Shown: positions 1 to 8,125 of the stretch, piece by piece
Layout of the letters: each line of letters starts with the position of its first letter
Numbering within the stretch: the first letter of the stretch is position 1
Source: TMED27 sp045106175
GTDB taxonomy: Bacteria > Pseudomonadota > Alphaproteobacteria > Micavibrionales > Micavibrionaceae
NCBI GenBank assembly: GCA_045106175.1
Contig: JBGCEF010000050.1
Span: 5,881-69,880 of the forward strand
Reading direction: 5' to 3'
Length of the DNA: 64,000 bases
Notes under the pieces: generated by a model
What the model was told of the DNA's origin: nothing
What the model saw: the letters and a program-made list of their open reading frames with translations, nothing else
Databases searched by the model: none
Translations under genes and position numbers: made by a program

Positions 1-255
1 AAACGTGAACGTCGTTGGGTCATGTATGCAGATGACAAACCAGAATCAACAACCATACCGCCTGAATGGCATGGCTGGATACACCACCAAAATGACGATA
101 TCCCGTCAAGCGAAGGTTTCCGTCGTTCTTGGCAAAAACCTCATCAACAAAACATGACTGGGACAAAAGGAGCTTATCGCCCGCCTGGCCATGTGCTAGA
201 AGGCGGTAAACGTGATAAAGCAACGGGCGATTACGAAGCTTGGAAGCCGGAATAA
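1..255 (+). CDS. NADH:ubiquinone oxidoreductase NDUFA12-type subunit (5' partial)
   Basis: The reading frame is already open at base 1, so the start lies outside the window; 84 residues are visible. The segment RRWVMY followed by PPEWHGWIHH is the signature of the NDUFA12/B17.2 family, a small accessory subunit of respiratory complex I on the cytoplasmic (matrix-equivalent) side, characteristic of Alphaproteobacteria and mitochondria. The C-terminal tail (AYRPPGHVLEGG and a final YEAWKPE) also fits the family. It is followed 22 bases later by mlaD, an order common in Alphaproteobacteria. An internal ATG at 22 is not the start because the family motif begins before it. Confidence 0.93.
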   Translation, partial: KRERRWVMYADDKPESTTIPPEWHGWIHHQNDDIPSSEGFRRSWQKPHQQNMTGTKGAYRPPGHVLEGGKRDKATGDYEAWKPE

Positions 256-277
256 TTAGAAATAATAGGAAGAACCG

Positions 278-733
278 ATGAAAAGAAACATTGTAGAAAC
301 CGTTTTAGGGGCTGTCGTGCTCCTCGTCGCAGGAATATTTTTAGCTTTTAGTATGCGCGCAGGCGATGTTGGCGCATCTGGAGGCGGATATGAAATCAAC
401 GCAGATTTTTCTGGTATTGGCGGACTTTCGATCGGTGATGAGGTCCAAATTAGTGGTGTTAAAGTTGGAACTGTTTCTGATGTCTCCCTGAACGAAGACA
501 CATTTCTTGCCCGCGTTAGCATGGTCGTTGATGATAATTTGAAATTACCAACAGACACAGCCGCCTTAATCAGCTCAGAAAGCCTTTTAGGTGGAAAATT
601 CTTAGCATTAGAACCGGGAGCAGATGAAGAAATCTTACCGCCTGGTGGACGCATCCAATATACCCAGGCACCACAAAATCTGGAACAACTGCTTGGTCAA
701 TTCATTTTCAGCATGCAACAAGATGATCAATAA
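278..733 (+). CDS. mlaD: MlaD, MCE-domain lipid transport protein
   Basis: 151 residues, the usual length. MlaD is the substrate-binding subunit of the MlaFEDB ABC system that moves phospholipids between inner and outer membrane. An N-terminal membrane anchor (about residues 7-24) is followed by a single MCE domain (about 38-115) with the typical FSGIGGLSIGDEVQISGVKVG pattern split here as FSGIGGLSIGDEV and VKVGTV, then ISSESLLGGKFLALEPG. It hangs on a single inner-membrane helix in the periplasm. The start follows AGGAAG-like spacing (aataggaagaaccg ATG). The partner genes mlaE and mlaF are not adjacent but lie at 51.8-53.4 kb. The next gene overlaps its 3' end by 11 bases. Confidence 0.95.
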   Translation: MKRNIVETVLGAVVLLVAGIFLAFSMRAGDVGASGGGYEINADFSGIGGLSIGDEVQISGVKVGTVSDVSLNEDTFLARVSMVVDDNLKLPTDTAALISSESLLGGKFLALEPGADEEILPPGGRIQYTQAPQNLEQLLGQFIFSMQQDDQ

Positions 734-1217
734 ACCTGCGACCATATCTGCTATATTTATGTTGCTAGTATTTGGTTTAACGCAACATGCATTTGCACGT
801 GCATCTATTGAAACATCGATCGCAAAATTACGATCAATCGATAAAGTGACGGCGCGAACCCTAACATTTGAAGTTGATGTCGGTACAACTGTAAAATTCG
901 GTTCAATTTACATTAAACTACAGGCCTGCCGTAAAGCGCCCGATATAGAAGAACCTGAAAATGCCGCTTTCATGCAAATTTGGGAAGTCAGTGACGAAGA
1001 CACCGAACGAGAAAAAGCCAACTGGGTCTATAGCGGTTGGATGTTTGCCTCCTCTCCTGGCTTATCAGCAATGGATCACCCGATTTACGATGTCTGGGTC
1101 TTGGAGTGTAAAGACAAACAGCAAGAATCTCCTGCGATTATTGAAGGCGAAGTCTTAGAAGGCGAGGGTGTTGTAGATGACCAAGAAGCCCCAAGCCAGC
1201 CATCAATTACAGAATAA
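723..1217 (+). CDS. DUF2155 domain secreted protein
   Basis: 164 residues starting at the ATG at 723, which overlaps the end of mlaD by 11 bases; a longer frame upstream lies inside mlaD and is not needed. Residues 1-25 form a signal peptide ending near HAFA. The remainder carries the DUF2155 core: GSIYIKLQACRKAP, then AFMQIWEV, VYSGWMFASSPGLSAMDHP and YDVWVLEC, with two conserved cysteines. The family's biochemical role is unknown; it is repeatedly found behind mlaD in Alphaproteobacteria, so a periplasmic role in envelope maintenance is an inference. It ends exactly where the convergent aat gene ends, with no room for a terminator. Confidence 0.9.
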   Translation: MINKPATISAIFMLLVFGLTQHAFARASIETSIAKLRSIDKVTARTLTFEVDVGTTVKFGSIYIKLQACRKAPDIEEPENAAFMQIWEVSDEDTEREKANWVYSGWMFASSPGLSAMDHPIYDVWVLECKDKQQESPAIIEGEVLEGEGVVDDQEAPSQPSITE

Positions 1218-1901
1218 TTAATCGCCTTTTTTATCGCGCATTTCGAAATATTCAGCGACTAAATCATCCTCGCTTATATCATCTCCTATGAGATGAAAAT
1301 CAGCATCACGCTGAATGGCTCTATGCAAAATTTGAATATAATCATCATGCGCAATTTCATAAACGCCAAATTGCTTCAAATGATCATTCACAAATTGCGT
1401 ATCTAATAATTGAAAGCCACCTTTCCAGAGACGTGCAACAAGATGAGCAAGTGCAATTTTACTCGCATCTGTGGCGCGGCTAAACATACTTTCTCCAAAA
1501 AACGCACCACCAATAGCAAGCCCATAAAGGCCGCCGACAAGCCTCTCTTCGCCTTCATCATCATAACACCATGCTTCAATGCTATGCGCATGGCCGCGTT
1601 TATGCAGCTGAATAAAGACGTCGCGAATCGAATCATTAATCCATGTTTCCGGCCTATCACTGGTGTTTTCCGCGCACATGGCAATAACTCCGGAAAAATC
1701 AGTATTAATCCTAACAATATACGAACCGCTTCGTATTGTTTTTATGAGGCGCTTTGGGAAATGAATAGCCTCAATCGATAACTGCCCACGCTCTTCTGGA
1801 CACACCCAATGCACATAAGGGCTTTCTGCACTGTAAGCCATGGGGAAAAGGCCTTGGGAATAAGCCTCTAAAATCAGTTCAGGCGTAAGGATCAACTGCA
1901 T
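1218..1901 (-). CDS. aat: Leucyl/phenylalanyl-tRNA--protein transferase
   Basis: 227 residues, normal for Aat. The enzyme adds Leu or Phe from aminoacyl-tRNA to N-terminal Arg/Lys of proteins, creating N-degrons for ClpS/ClpAP. Family marks: GLFPMAYSAESP near the N-terminus, HWVCPEERG (family: WWxPxxR), the GNAT-like core with EAWCYDDEGEERLVGGLYGLAIGGAFFGESMFS, and a C-terminal LLDTQFVNDHLKQFG. Transcribed away from accC with about 90 bases between them and convergent with the DUF2155 gene. Confidence 0.96.
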   Translation of the reverse strand: MQLILTPELILEAYSQGLFPMAYSAESPYVHWVCPEERGQLSIEAIHFPKRLIKTIRSGSYIVRINTDFSGVIAMCAENTSDRPETWINDSIRDVFIQLHKRGHAHSIEAWCYDDEGEERLVGGLYGLAIGGAFFGESMFSRATDASKIALAHLVARLWKGGFQLLDTQFVNDHLKQFGVYEIAHDDYIQILHRAIQRDADFHLIGDDISEDDLVAEYFEMRDKKGD

Positions 1902-1993
1902 AAATTAAATTATATAAGAATAAGGCCTGTAGTGAACAGAATTTAATGCAGGCGTTCCAAGACAAAACACTAGAGAATTAATAAATTGTAGCC

Positions 1994-3331
1994 TTAGCGC
2001 TTTGGTAACGCTTCTTCCAACCACTTAATCGTATAGTTACCCGATACAAATTCAGGCTGCTGTAGGATCCATTCATGTAACGGTAGAGTTGTTTTGACGC
2101 CAACGATCACTGTTTCGCGGATAGCACGTTGTAGACGACGAATACATTCATCACGATCACGCCCATGCACGATTAATTTACCAATCATAGAATCATAATA
2201 AGGCGGAATTGAATATCCTTGATAAATAGCGCTATCAAAACGCACTCCTAAACCACCGGGTGAATGAAATTGTGTGATCTTTCCAGGTGAAGGTATGAAG
2301 GTATCAGGATCTTCTGCATTGATACGAATTTCTATAGAATGACCACGATGACGAAGCGGTCCTTTAAAGGTAAGCTCTTCTCCCGCCGCAACTTTTATTT
2401 GCTCCGCGATAAGATCAACACCCGTAATCATTTCGGTGACGGGGTGTTCAACCTGAATGCGGGTATTCATCTCCATGAAATAAAACTTACCGTTCTCATA
2501 TAAAAACTCGATTGTACCCGCGCCACGATATCCCATATCACGGATAGTCTTAGCAGATAGCTCACCAATTTCCTTGCGAAGCTCATCTGTAAGCACGGGA
2601 GAGGGCGCTTCTTCAACCAACTTTTGATGACGGCGCTGAACTGAACAATCGCGTTCACCCAAATGAATACCATTCCCATGGGAATCGCCGAAAACCTGTA
2701 TCTCAATATGCTTAGGGTTTTTCAAAAATTTCTCGATATAGACCGTATCATCACCGAAATTGGCAAGCGCTTCGCTACGCGCACGATCAAAACTCTCAAC
2801 AAATTCTGCGGCCTCTTCAACAACTTGCATTCCCTTACCACCACCACCAGATGCGGCTTTAATAATAACGGGAAAACCCATATCAGTTGCTATTTTTATA
2901 CCTTCAGCAGAATTTTCAACACCGCCTTCTGATCCTGGAACAACAGGAAGACCAAGCTTTTGAACAGTTTGCTTGGCCATAACCTTATCGCCCATCTGCT
3001 CAATATGCTCAGGCGTTGGACCGATAAAGGCAAAGCCATGTTCTTCAACCATACGCGCAAATTGCGCATTTTCTGATAAAAACCCATAACCCGGGTGAAT
3101 AGCATCCGCGTTAGTCAGCGCAGCCGCACTGAGGATGGCAGGAATATTTAAATAACTCTCACGTCCGGGAGGCGGTCCAATACAAACTGATTCATCGGCC
3201 AAACGAACAGCCATAGAATTCGCATCCGCAGTTGAATGAACGGCAACACTTTCAATGCCCATTTCACGACAAGCACGAATAATGCGAAGGGCAATTTCAC
3301 CGCGATTTGCAATCAGAACTTTTTTGAACAT
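1994..3331 (-). CDS. accC: Biotin carboxylase subunit of acetyl-CoA carboxylase
   Basis: 445 residues. AccC carboxylates the biotin on AccB with ATP and bicarbonate, the first step of malonyl-CoA and fatty acid synthesis in the cytoplasm. It begins MFKKVLIANRGEIALRI, the standard family start, so I use the ATG at 3331; a TTG four codons upstream would overlap accB by 8 bases. ATP-grasp features are intact: the glycine-rich loop KAASGGGGKGM (about residue 160), the conserved CSVQRRHQK and EMNTRIQVEHPVTE. It directly follows accB with 4 bases between them, so the two are one transcription unit. Confidence 0.97.
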   Translation of the reverse strand: MFKKVLIANRGEIALRIIRACREMGIESVAVHSTADANSMAVRLADESVCIGPPPGRESYLNIPAILSAAALTNADAIHPGYGFLSENAQFARMVEEHGFAFIGPTPEHIEQMGDKVMAKQTVQKLGLPVVPGSEGGVENSAEGIKIATDMGFPVIIKAASGGGGKGMQVVEEAAEFVESFDRARSEALANFGDDTVYIEKFLKNPKHIEIQVFGDSHGNGIHLGERDCSVQRRHQKLVEEAPSPVLTDELRKEIGELSAKTIRDMGYRGAGTIEFLYENGKFYFMEMNTRIQVEHPVTEMITGVDLIAEQIKVAAGEELTFKGPLRHRGHSIEIRINAEDPDTFIPSPGKITQFHSPGGLGVRFDSAIYQGYSIPPYYDSMIGKLIVHGRDRDECIRRLQRAIRETVIVGVKTTLPLHEWILQQPEFVSGNYTIKWLEEALPKR

Positions 3332-3335
3332 ACGA

Positions 3336-3800
3336 TTACTCAATCACCATCAAAACATCACCGAATTCTACAGGCTCACCATTATTCACAAGAATTTGCG
3401 TAACAGTACCGCCTTTTTCAGCTTTGATAGGGTTCATCACCTTCATAGCTTCGATAATCACCAACGTATCACCAGCTTTAACCGTGTCGCCTTTTTGTAC
3501 AAATGATGGCGCATCAGGGTCAGCCTGCATATAGGCTGTACCAACCATAGGAGATGTCACTGCGCCAGGGTGGCTACCCGCTGTTGTACCTGGTGCATCA
3601 ATATTGCCTTGGCGCGGAACAGTTGGATCTGACTGTATATTACCACCGACTGGTGCTGCTGCCGGAGCGGACGCAACAATGGTTCCACCACCTTTGCTCA
3701 CCCGAATGGCTTGATCACCATCTGCAACTTCAATTTCTGTCAGACCAGTTTCATCCAATAAACCGGCAAGCTGTTTAATTGCTTTTGAGTCAATTTTCAT
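3336..3800 (-). CDS. accB: Biotin carboxyl carrier protein of acetyl-CoA carboxylase
   Basis: 154 residues. AccB carries carboxybiotin between AccC and the carboxyltransferase. The N-terminal segment (1-40) is the AccC-binding helical region; a Pro/Ala/Gly-rich linker follows (about 41-80); the C-terminal 75 residues form the biotinyl domain with EAMKVMN, so biotin should attach to Lys120. The insertion PMVGTAYMQADPDAPSFVQ is the thumb typical of AccB. Upstream is aroQ in the same orientation, an accBC-aroQ order common in Proteobacteria. Confidence 0.97.
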   Translation of the reverse strand: MKIDSKAIKQLAGLLDETGLTEIEVADGDQAIRVSKGGGTIVASAPAAAPVGGNIQSDPTVPRQGNIDAPGTTAGSHPGAVTSPMVGTAYMQADPDAPSFVQKGDTVKAGDTLVIIEAMKVMNPIKAEKGGTVTQILVNNGEPVEFGDVLMVIE

Positions 3801-3835
3801 AAATTATTACTTTGTTATTAAAAGATGTCTTCTGA

Positions 3836-4264
3836 TTACAAGACTTCTAACAGCTTTTCAAGAGCAAGCACATAACCTTGTGCACCTTGTCCCGCGATAA
3901 CATGATCAGCGACAGCTTCAATATAGGAATAATGGCGGAATTCTTCACGTTCTTTCGGGTTGGATAGATGTACTTCAATAATAGGAAGCACCAATAATTT
4001 AAGCGCATCGTGGATGGCAATAGATGTATGTGTATAAGCGGCTGCATTAAGAATTAAGGCGTCATAACCATCACGTGCCTCTTGAATCCAACTGACTAAC
4101 TCGCCTTCATGATTAGATTGACGAAAATCGATGCGAGCGCTGTTGCTAGTGGCCCATGCAACGCACATGCCTTTGATATCATCCAATGTCTGATCACCGT
4201 AAATCTCAGGTTCACGCAATCCTAACATATTTAAATTTGGGCCATTGAGAATGAGTATATTCAC
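3836..4264 (-). CDS. aroQ: 3-dehydroquinate dehydratase, type II
   Basis: 142 residues, the length of the dodecameric type II enzyme that turns 3-dehydroquinate into 3-dehydroshikimate in the shikimate pathway. Motifs: NGPNLNMLGLREPEIYG with the catalytic Tyr, FRQSNHEGELVSWI, LNAAAYTHTS and EVHLSNPKEREEFR with the catalytic His. The start is a GTG at 4264, supported by AGAGG six bases upstream; that ribosome binding site overlaps the stop codon of the preceding copper chaperone gene, suggesting coupled translation. Confidence 0.96.
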   Translation of the reverse strand: MNILILNGPNLNMLGLREPEIYGDQTLDDIKGMCVAWATSNSARIDFRQSNHEGELVSWIQEARDGYDALILNAAAYTHTSIAIHDALKLLVLPIIEVHLSNPKEREEFRHYSYIEAVADHVIAGQGAQGYVLALEKLLEVL

Positions 4265-4276
4265 ATTAAACCTCTA

Positions 4277-4792
4277 CTAATGCTCATGATGCGGTTTGTC
4301 TTTACCGCGCATTTTTTTGGGCATCGCATCATCTGGGATATCACCAGGTGCACGCACCAAAACCGGAACGTCTATGCTAGCGCCTGTTTCATCGAATAAA
4401 CGTACGCTGAAAACACTACCTTGCTTAAGCGCACCCTTAAGGCCAATCAACATAATATGCTCTGCGCGAGGACCAAGATTAAAACGATCATTAGCCTTAA
4501 CATCATAAGACTCCACTTCACGCATCCTCATAATATCATCTTCAACAATATGCGTATGCAGCTCAACACGATCCGCAACGTCGCTTTCCGCACGAACAAT
4601 TTTAATATCTGCAGCTGTTATATTTTCTAAATCACCACCAACAACACCATTTTTTTGCGTCTGCGCAGTGGCAAATGAATAGAGCCCATCCGCTTGAATG
4701 CCTAAAACTTTACTAGTATTTGAAACATCATCTGCAAGAGAGGGTGATGCCAAAATAATGACTGTAAATAACCAAGTGAAAATATGCTTCAT
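4277..4792 (-). CDS. PCuAC-type periplasmic copper chaperone
   Basis: 171 residues with a clear signal peptide (residues 1-20, ending LADD). The core matches the PCu(A)C (DUF461) family, which delivers Cu(I) to the CuA site of cytochrome oxidase. The copper motif reads HTHIVEDDIMRMREV and, about 20 residues on, AEHIML, matching the family's H/M-x10-M-x21-H-x-M pattern. A C-terminal His-rich tail (DKPHHEH) is an extra potential copper site. It sits between aroQ and two thiol oxidoreductases in one orientation, so copper and disulfide handling in the periplasm are probably co-expressed. An AGGA site lies ten bases before the ATG. Confidence 0.9.
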   Translation of the reverse strand: MKHIFTWLFTVIILASPSLADDVSNTSKVLGIQADGLYSFATAQTQKNGVVGGDLENITAADIKIVRAESDVADRVELHTHIVEDDIMRMREVESYDVKANDRFNLGPRAEHIMLIGLKGALKQGSVFSVRLFDETGASIDVPVLVRAPGDIPDDAMPKKMRGKDKPHHEH

Positions 4793-4804
4793 TATAAAAA
4801 CGTC

Positions 4805-5407
4805 CTATTGATTTCGTGCTTCATCAAAAACTTTTAAAAAATCTTGCACACCGATATCATCGTTAGGGGTAAATAAAATATTGGGCCCAACGGCATAAGT
4901 AGGAGTTGCAACCATGTTGTAATCACGGAAACTGTCAACATTCTTTTCAAAAACTTCCAAGACAGCATCACTGTTATAATCGGCAATCAGTTGCTGCGCA
5001 TCAGCTCCAATTTCTAAAGCAAGATCCTGAATGACTCTATCACTAATAACACGAAAATTATCCATAATGGCGTCATGCATCTCGGCAAATTTGCCTTGTT
5101 TGCCTGCCGCATATGCTAACAAAGCTGCCTTTCGGCTATCTTCCCCTAAGATAGCGACAGGTTTTGGCAGAAACTTAACTCTGCCATCTTGGCTGAGTGC
5201 TTGTTCAATAATTGGATGAGCATCACGGCAATAGATGCATGAATAATCCAAAAATTTAACAAATGTAACATCACCATCCGGATTGCCGAGCACATACTCC
5301 TGATCCGCATTAACAAGCGAATGCTGAATGAATTTAAAACGAATAGTTTCAAACGCAAAATATGCGCTGACAATTAAAACCAGAGCTAAAAAAACACGAT
5401 AGGCCAT
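4805..5407 (-). CDS. DsbA-family thiol oxidoreductase, membrane anchored (CIYC)
   Basis: 200 residues. An N-terminal hydrophobic segment (about 4-20) should anchor or export it. The thioredoxin-fold core has a CIYC active site at 57-60, preceded by FLDYS, and a cis-Pro segment VATPTY near 168, placing it in the DsbA/DsbG-like group used for periplasmic disulfide chemistry. It lies 12 bases downstream of a second DsbA-like gene and 12 bases upstream of the PCuAC gene. Known copper-insertion pathways pair PCuAC with thiol reductants that keep the CuA cysteines reduced; whether this protein oxidises or reduces cannot be read from sequence. Confidence 0.88.
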   Translation of the reverse strand: MAYRVFLALVLIVSAYFAFETIRFKFIQHSLVNADQEYVLGNPDGDVTFVKFLDYSCIYCRDAHPIIEQALSQDGRVKFLPKPVAILGEDSRKAALLAYAAGKQGKFAEMHDAIMDNFRVISDRVIQDLALEIGADAQQLIADYNSDAVLEVFEKNVDSFRDYNMVATPTYAVGPNILFTPNDDIGVQDFLKVFDEARNQ

Positions 5408-5419
5408 GATCAGACAACT

Positions 5420-6187
5420 TTAATTTGCACGCGCTTCTTCAATCGCCTGAACCATACCGTCTTCTCCGATATATCCAGGATAAAGCGTTTCACCAACAAT
5501 AAAGGCTGGCGTGCCGTTAATACCAATCGTACGCGCCAATTCGACATCTCGATCAATCATATTTTGTACATCACTTGATGATGCATCTTTTTTCATTTGA
5601 TCGAGATCCAGATCTAAATCTTTTGCAATCTGCGAGAGCTGCTTTTCTTCTTTCGGCCCGCGAAATTCCATTAAAGCAGAATGATATTCAAAATATTTAC
5701 CCTGCTTTTGCGCGGCTAAGGCCCATTGCGCTGCGGCTGTAGATGATGGGCCTAAAATTGGCATTTCTTTAAAGACAAAACGTACATTTTTATCTTTTTG
5801 TGAAATCGCCAAAACATCCGGCAATGCACGTTTACAATACCCGCAATTATAATCGAAAAATTCAACGATCGTAACATCTGCATCAGCAGGCCCAATAGAC
5901 GGAGAATCCTCTGACTGTAACTTTGAAATATTATCTTTGATTGCTGATGCTGCTTTTTCTTCTTTCATTTTCTCTTCTTCGGCCCGATACGCGTCAATAG
6001 AATCGAAGATAACTTGCGTATTATTCATGATGTAATCTTTCATGATCCCATCTAACGCTTCTTTCTGCGCATCACTAAAAGCGGCCTCTTGTGCATGCGA
6101 TGATTGAAAATGTCCAAAAGTAAAAGCGCCTATACCAGCAACAATCGCTGTTGTGAGAATAAGGTGTTTAGAAACAGTTTTAAGCAT
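5420..6187 (-). CDS. DsbA-family thiol oxidoreductase with ScsC-like N-terminal domain (CGYC)
   Basis: 255 residues. Signal peptide about 1-33. Residues 36-95 form a Lys/Glu-rich helical stretch resembling the trimerisation region of ScsC, a copper-resistance disulfide isomerase. The thioredoxin-fold domain follows, with CGYC at 115-118 and a cis-Pro at NGTPAFIV (about 224-231). ScsC-type proteins shuffle or reduce disulfides in copper-stressed periplasm; the PCuAC neighbour makes that role attractive. A GGAG ribosome binding site precedes the ATG. It appears to lead a run of at least four co-oriented genes. Confidence 0.88.
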   Translation of the reverse strand: MLKTVSKHLILTTAIVAGIGAFTFGHFQSSHAQEAAFSDAQKEALDGIMKDYIMNNTQVIFDSIDAYRAEEEKMKEEKAASAIKDNISKLQSEDSPSIGPADADVTIVEFFDYNCGYCKRALPDVLAISQKDKNVRFVFKEMPILGPSSTAAAQWALAAQKQGKYFEYHSALMEFRGPKEEKQLSQIAKDLDLDLDQMKKDASSSDVQNMIDRDVELARTIGINGTPAFIVGETLYPGYIGEDGMVQAIEEARAN

Positions 6188-6224
6188 GCATGGTCTCCTT
6201 TTTGCAATCTTGTTTTAATATGAT

Positions 6225-7631
6225 TCAATTTGATACGGGTTTCAATGTTTTAATATAATCCAATAAGTCACGCGCCTTGATCCAAGTACGACTTTGCGGC
6301 GTTTCATTAGATAACACCATTTTACCAAGGCGCGTTGCATAATTTAAACGACGCTGTAAAACTGCCTCTTCTGCAAGGTGAATTTTAGCAATATTTTCTT
6401 GTCCCAAACGACCATAAGCCGTTGCGAGCAAGCGATGAACGCGACCTGAACGACTCTCCGTTTTCTGGGCGCGCTGTAATTGCTCGATCGCATCTTCTAA
6501 ACGTTTTTTATCATTACCGCTTTCTATCAACGCATGCGCATAAGCAATGCGAAAGAGAGCTTCTTGCGGCTTTAAAGCGATGGCTTCTAGATATGAAGGT
6601 AAAGCATCATCGAGTCTGGAAAAATCGACAAGCATTTGGCCCTTAAGCTCATGAAAATACGGATTATTAGGCTCCTCGCTAATCAAATCCTCTATCCCTG
6701 CAATAGCATCACGAATACGGTTTTGACGATAAGCCGAAATCGTTCGCGCATAGCGGGCCGGAATACTCAAATCTCTGTCATCATATTCCCATGCCACGCG
6801 GCCTGGCGTGATAAAGCCAATCAACTTGGCGCGCATACGTTCATGCTGATCAATCCATTCCGCGGAAAATTCTGCATCTTGATACGGCGATTGCGAAGCA
6901 CGGTTTTGAACAGCTTCAATACGATTGCGCGTTAAGGGGTGCGTACGCACATATTCTGCTTGGCGCGAAAGCGGTAGCAATTCTTGATCTTCTAGTTTTC
7001 GTAAAAAACTTCCAAGCCCTTTTGGATTAAACTTTGCACCTTCGAAATACGATAACGCCGCCTGATCCGCGGCCGACTCATTTACGCGGCTATGCGATAA
7101 AAACCTGCGCTGTGCGACACTTTGAGATCCTGATATAACAGCACTCGCAGCACTTCCTTGACCGCTTAACACTGCCGCGCCAATACCAATAACAGTACCC
7201 AAAATACTTTCATAAGACGCCCGTTCAAATGCATCACGTGTAGAAATCAAATGCCCACCTGTGATATGCCCTAATTCATGGGCAAAAACTCCCATCAATT
7301 CCCCTGGTCCATCGGTTTTTTCTATTAATCCTGTGTAAAAGAAAACATTAGCGCCTCCGGCAACAAAAGCATTAATTTGCGGCGATTGAACCAAAATAAC
7401 ATTAACCCCTCCTGGCGGGACATGTGCCGCTTCTAGCAAAGGCGCGCTCCAGGTTGAAATATAACCTTCAATTTCGCTGTCACGGATAATGCTTGTGGCA
7501 TTGCGGCTTTGCCCTGATGAGGTTGAAAAAGGGATGATCAAAATAACAGCCAGCAAGACTGCAAAAATGCCGCGATAATGATGAGCCAAGCGTAAAAACA
7601 TTCTTTTTATCCATTCGTGCAAAACCAGCAT
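6225..7631 (-). CDS. M48 family metalloprotease with TPR repeats (BepA-like)
   Basis: 468 residues. A hydrophobic export segment (about 21-38) is followed by a zinc protease domain with HELGH at 118-122 and a third-ligand region ESAADQAAL. The C-terminal half (about 300-460) consists of TPR-like helices. This is the BepA/YfgC layout: a periplasmic protease and chaperone that checks assembly of outer-membrane proteins such as LptD and BAM substrates. An internal Met at residue 11 (base 7601) would also leave a good signal peptide; the upstream start lacks an obvious ribosome binding site. It ends 37 bases before the ScsC-like gene begins. Confidence 0.92.
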   Translation of the reverse strand: MLVLHEWIKRMFLRLAHHYRGIFAVLLAVILIIPFSTSSGQSRNATSIIRDSEIEGYISTWSAPLLEAAHVPPGGVNVILVQSPQINAFVAGGANVFFYTGLIEKTDGPGELMGVFAHELGHITGGHLISTRDAFERASYESILGTVIGIGAAVLSGQGSAASAVISGSQSVAQRRFLSHSRVNESAADQAALSYFEGAKFNPKGLGSFLRKLEDQELLPLSRQAEYVRTHPLTRNRIEAVQNRASQSPYQDAEFSAEWIDQHERMRAKLIGFITPGRVAWEYDDRDLSIPARYARTISAYRQNRIRDAIAGIEDLISEEPNNPYFHELKGQMLVDFSRLDDALPSYLEAIALKPQEALFRIAYAHALIESGNDKKRLEDAIEQLQRAQKTESRSGRVHRLLATAYGRLGQENIAKIHLAEEAVLQRRLNYATRLGKMVLSNETPQSRTWIKARDLLDYIKTLKPVSN

Positions 7632-7691
7632 AGCGTTACATGTTAAATAAATATAGAATTGATACGATTAAAACTCTAAAAACCGTCTGTC

Positions 7692-8036
7692 ATGGATATT
7701 ATTATCAAATACATAGATCTGATTTGGCTTCCTGTAGGCATAGTGTTGGTACATAAGGAACAGCGCATTGTCGCAGGTGCATTTTTTATATCGTGCTTCA
7801 TCATGATGCGATTACAAATCGAAATGATGTATGTAATCGGTTATCCAACCGGTATATTGCCGCTCTTAAAACATCCTGTAAACCTGACTGCTATGGGCGT
7901 TTACACATTTTTTTATATCATATATTTGGCGCTATGCCATTGGTCACCCGGCAGCCAAAAACATATATTTTTAGCAGCAACAATGTCTGTCTTTTTCGCA
8001 GCAATGCTCACGTCACAAGTAATTATGCTATTATAA
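7692..8036 (+). CDS. Small multi-pass membrane protein, unknown
   Basis: 114 residues, nearly all hydrophobic, with about four predicted membrane helices (roughly 10-20, 27-48, 66-84 and 92-113). I recognise no family. It is divergent from the M48 protease, with 60 bases between starts, and precedes rlmE in the same direction. The hydrophobic pattern and clean frame support a real gene; function is unknown. Confidence 0.65.
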   Translation: MDIIIKYIDLIWLPVGIVLVHKEQRIVAGAFFISCFIMMRLQIEMMYVIGYPTGILPLLKHPVNLTAMGVYTFFYIIYLALCHWSPGSQKHIFLAATMSVFFAAMLTSQVIMLL

Positions 8037-8083
8037 TAGTAAGACAATGTGCTAGAACGCACTAAATTATTAGCGTCGCGTAG

Positions 8084-8120
8084 CAAACCAAAGGTTTGTT
8101 CGCCATTAGGCCGGAGGCCT
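8084..8120 (+). promoter_or_regulatory. Two short hairpins in the rlmE leader, one holding the ribosome binding site
   Basis: CAAACC-aaa-GGTTTG (8084-8098) is followed by AGGCC-gga-GGCCT (8108-8120). The GGAGG at 8113-8117 that serves the rlmE start at 8126 lies in the loop and 3' arm of the second hairpin, so folding could limit translation. This is read directly from complementarity; regulation is inferred. Confidence 0.5.
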
Positions 8121-8125
8121 TAAAA

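Noticed and set aside
256..654. Minus-strand frame of 132 residues opposite mlaD
   Set aside because: Fully antisense to mlaD, Ser/Pro/Thr-rich shadow composition, no ribosome binding site.
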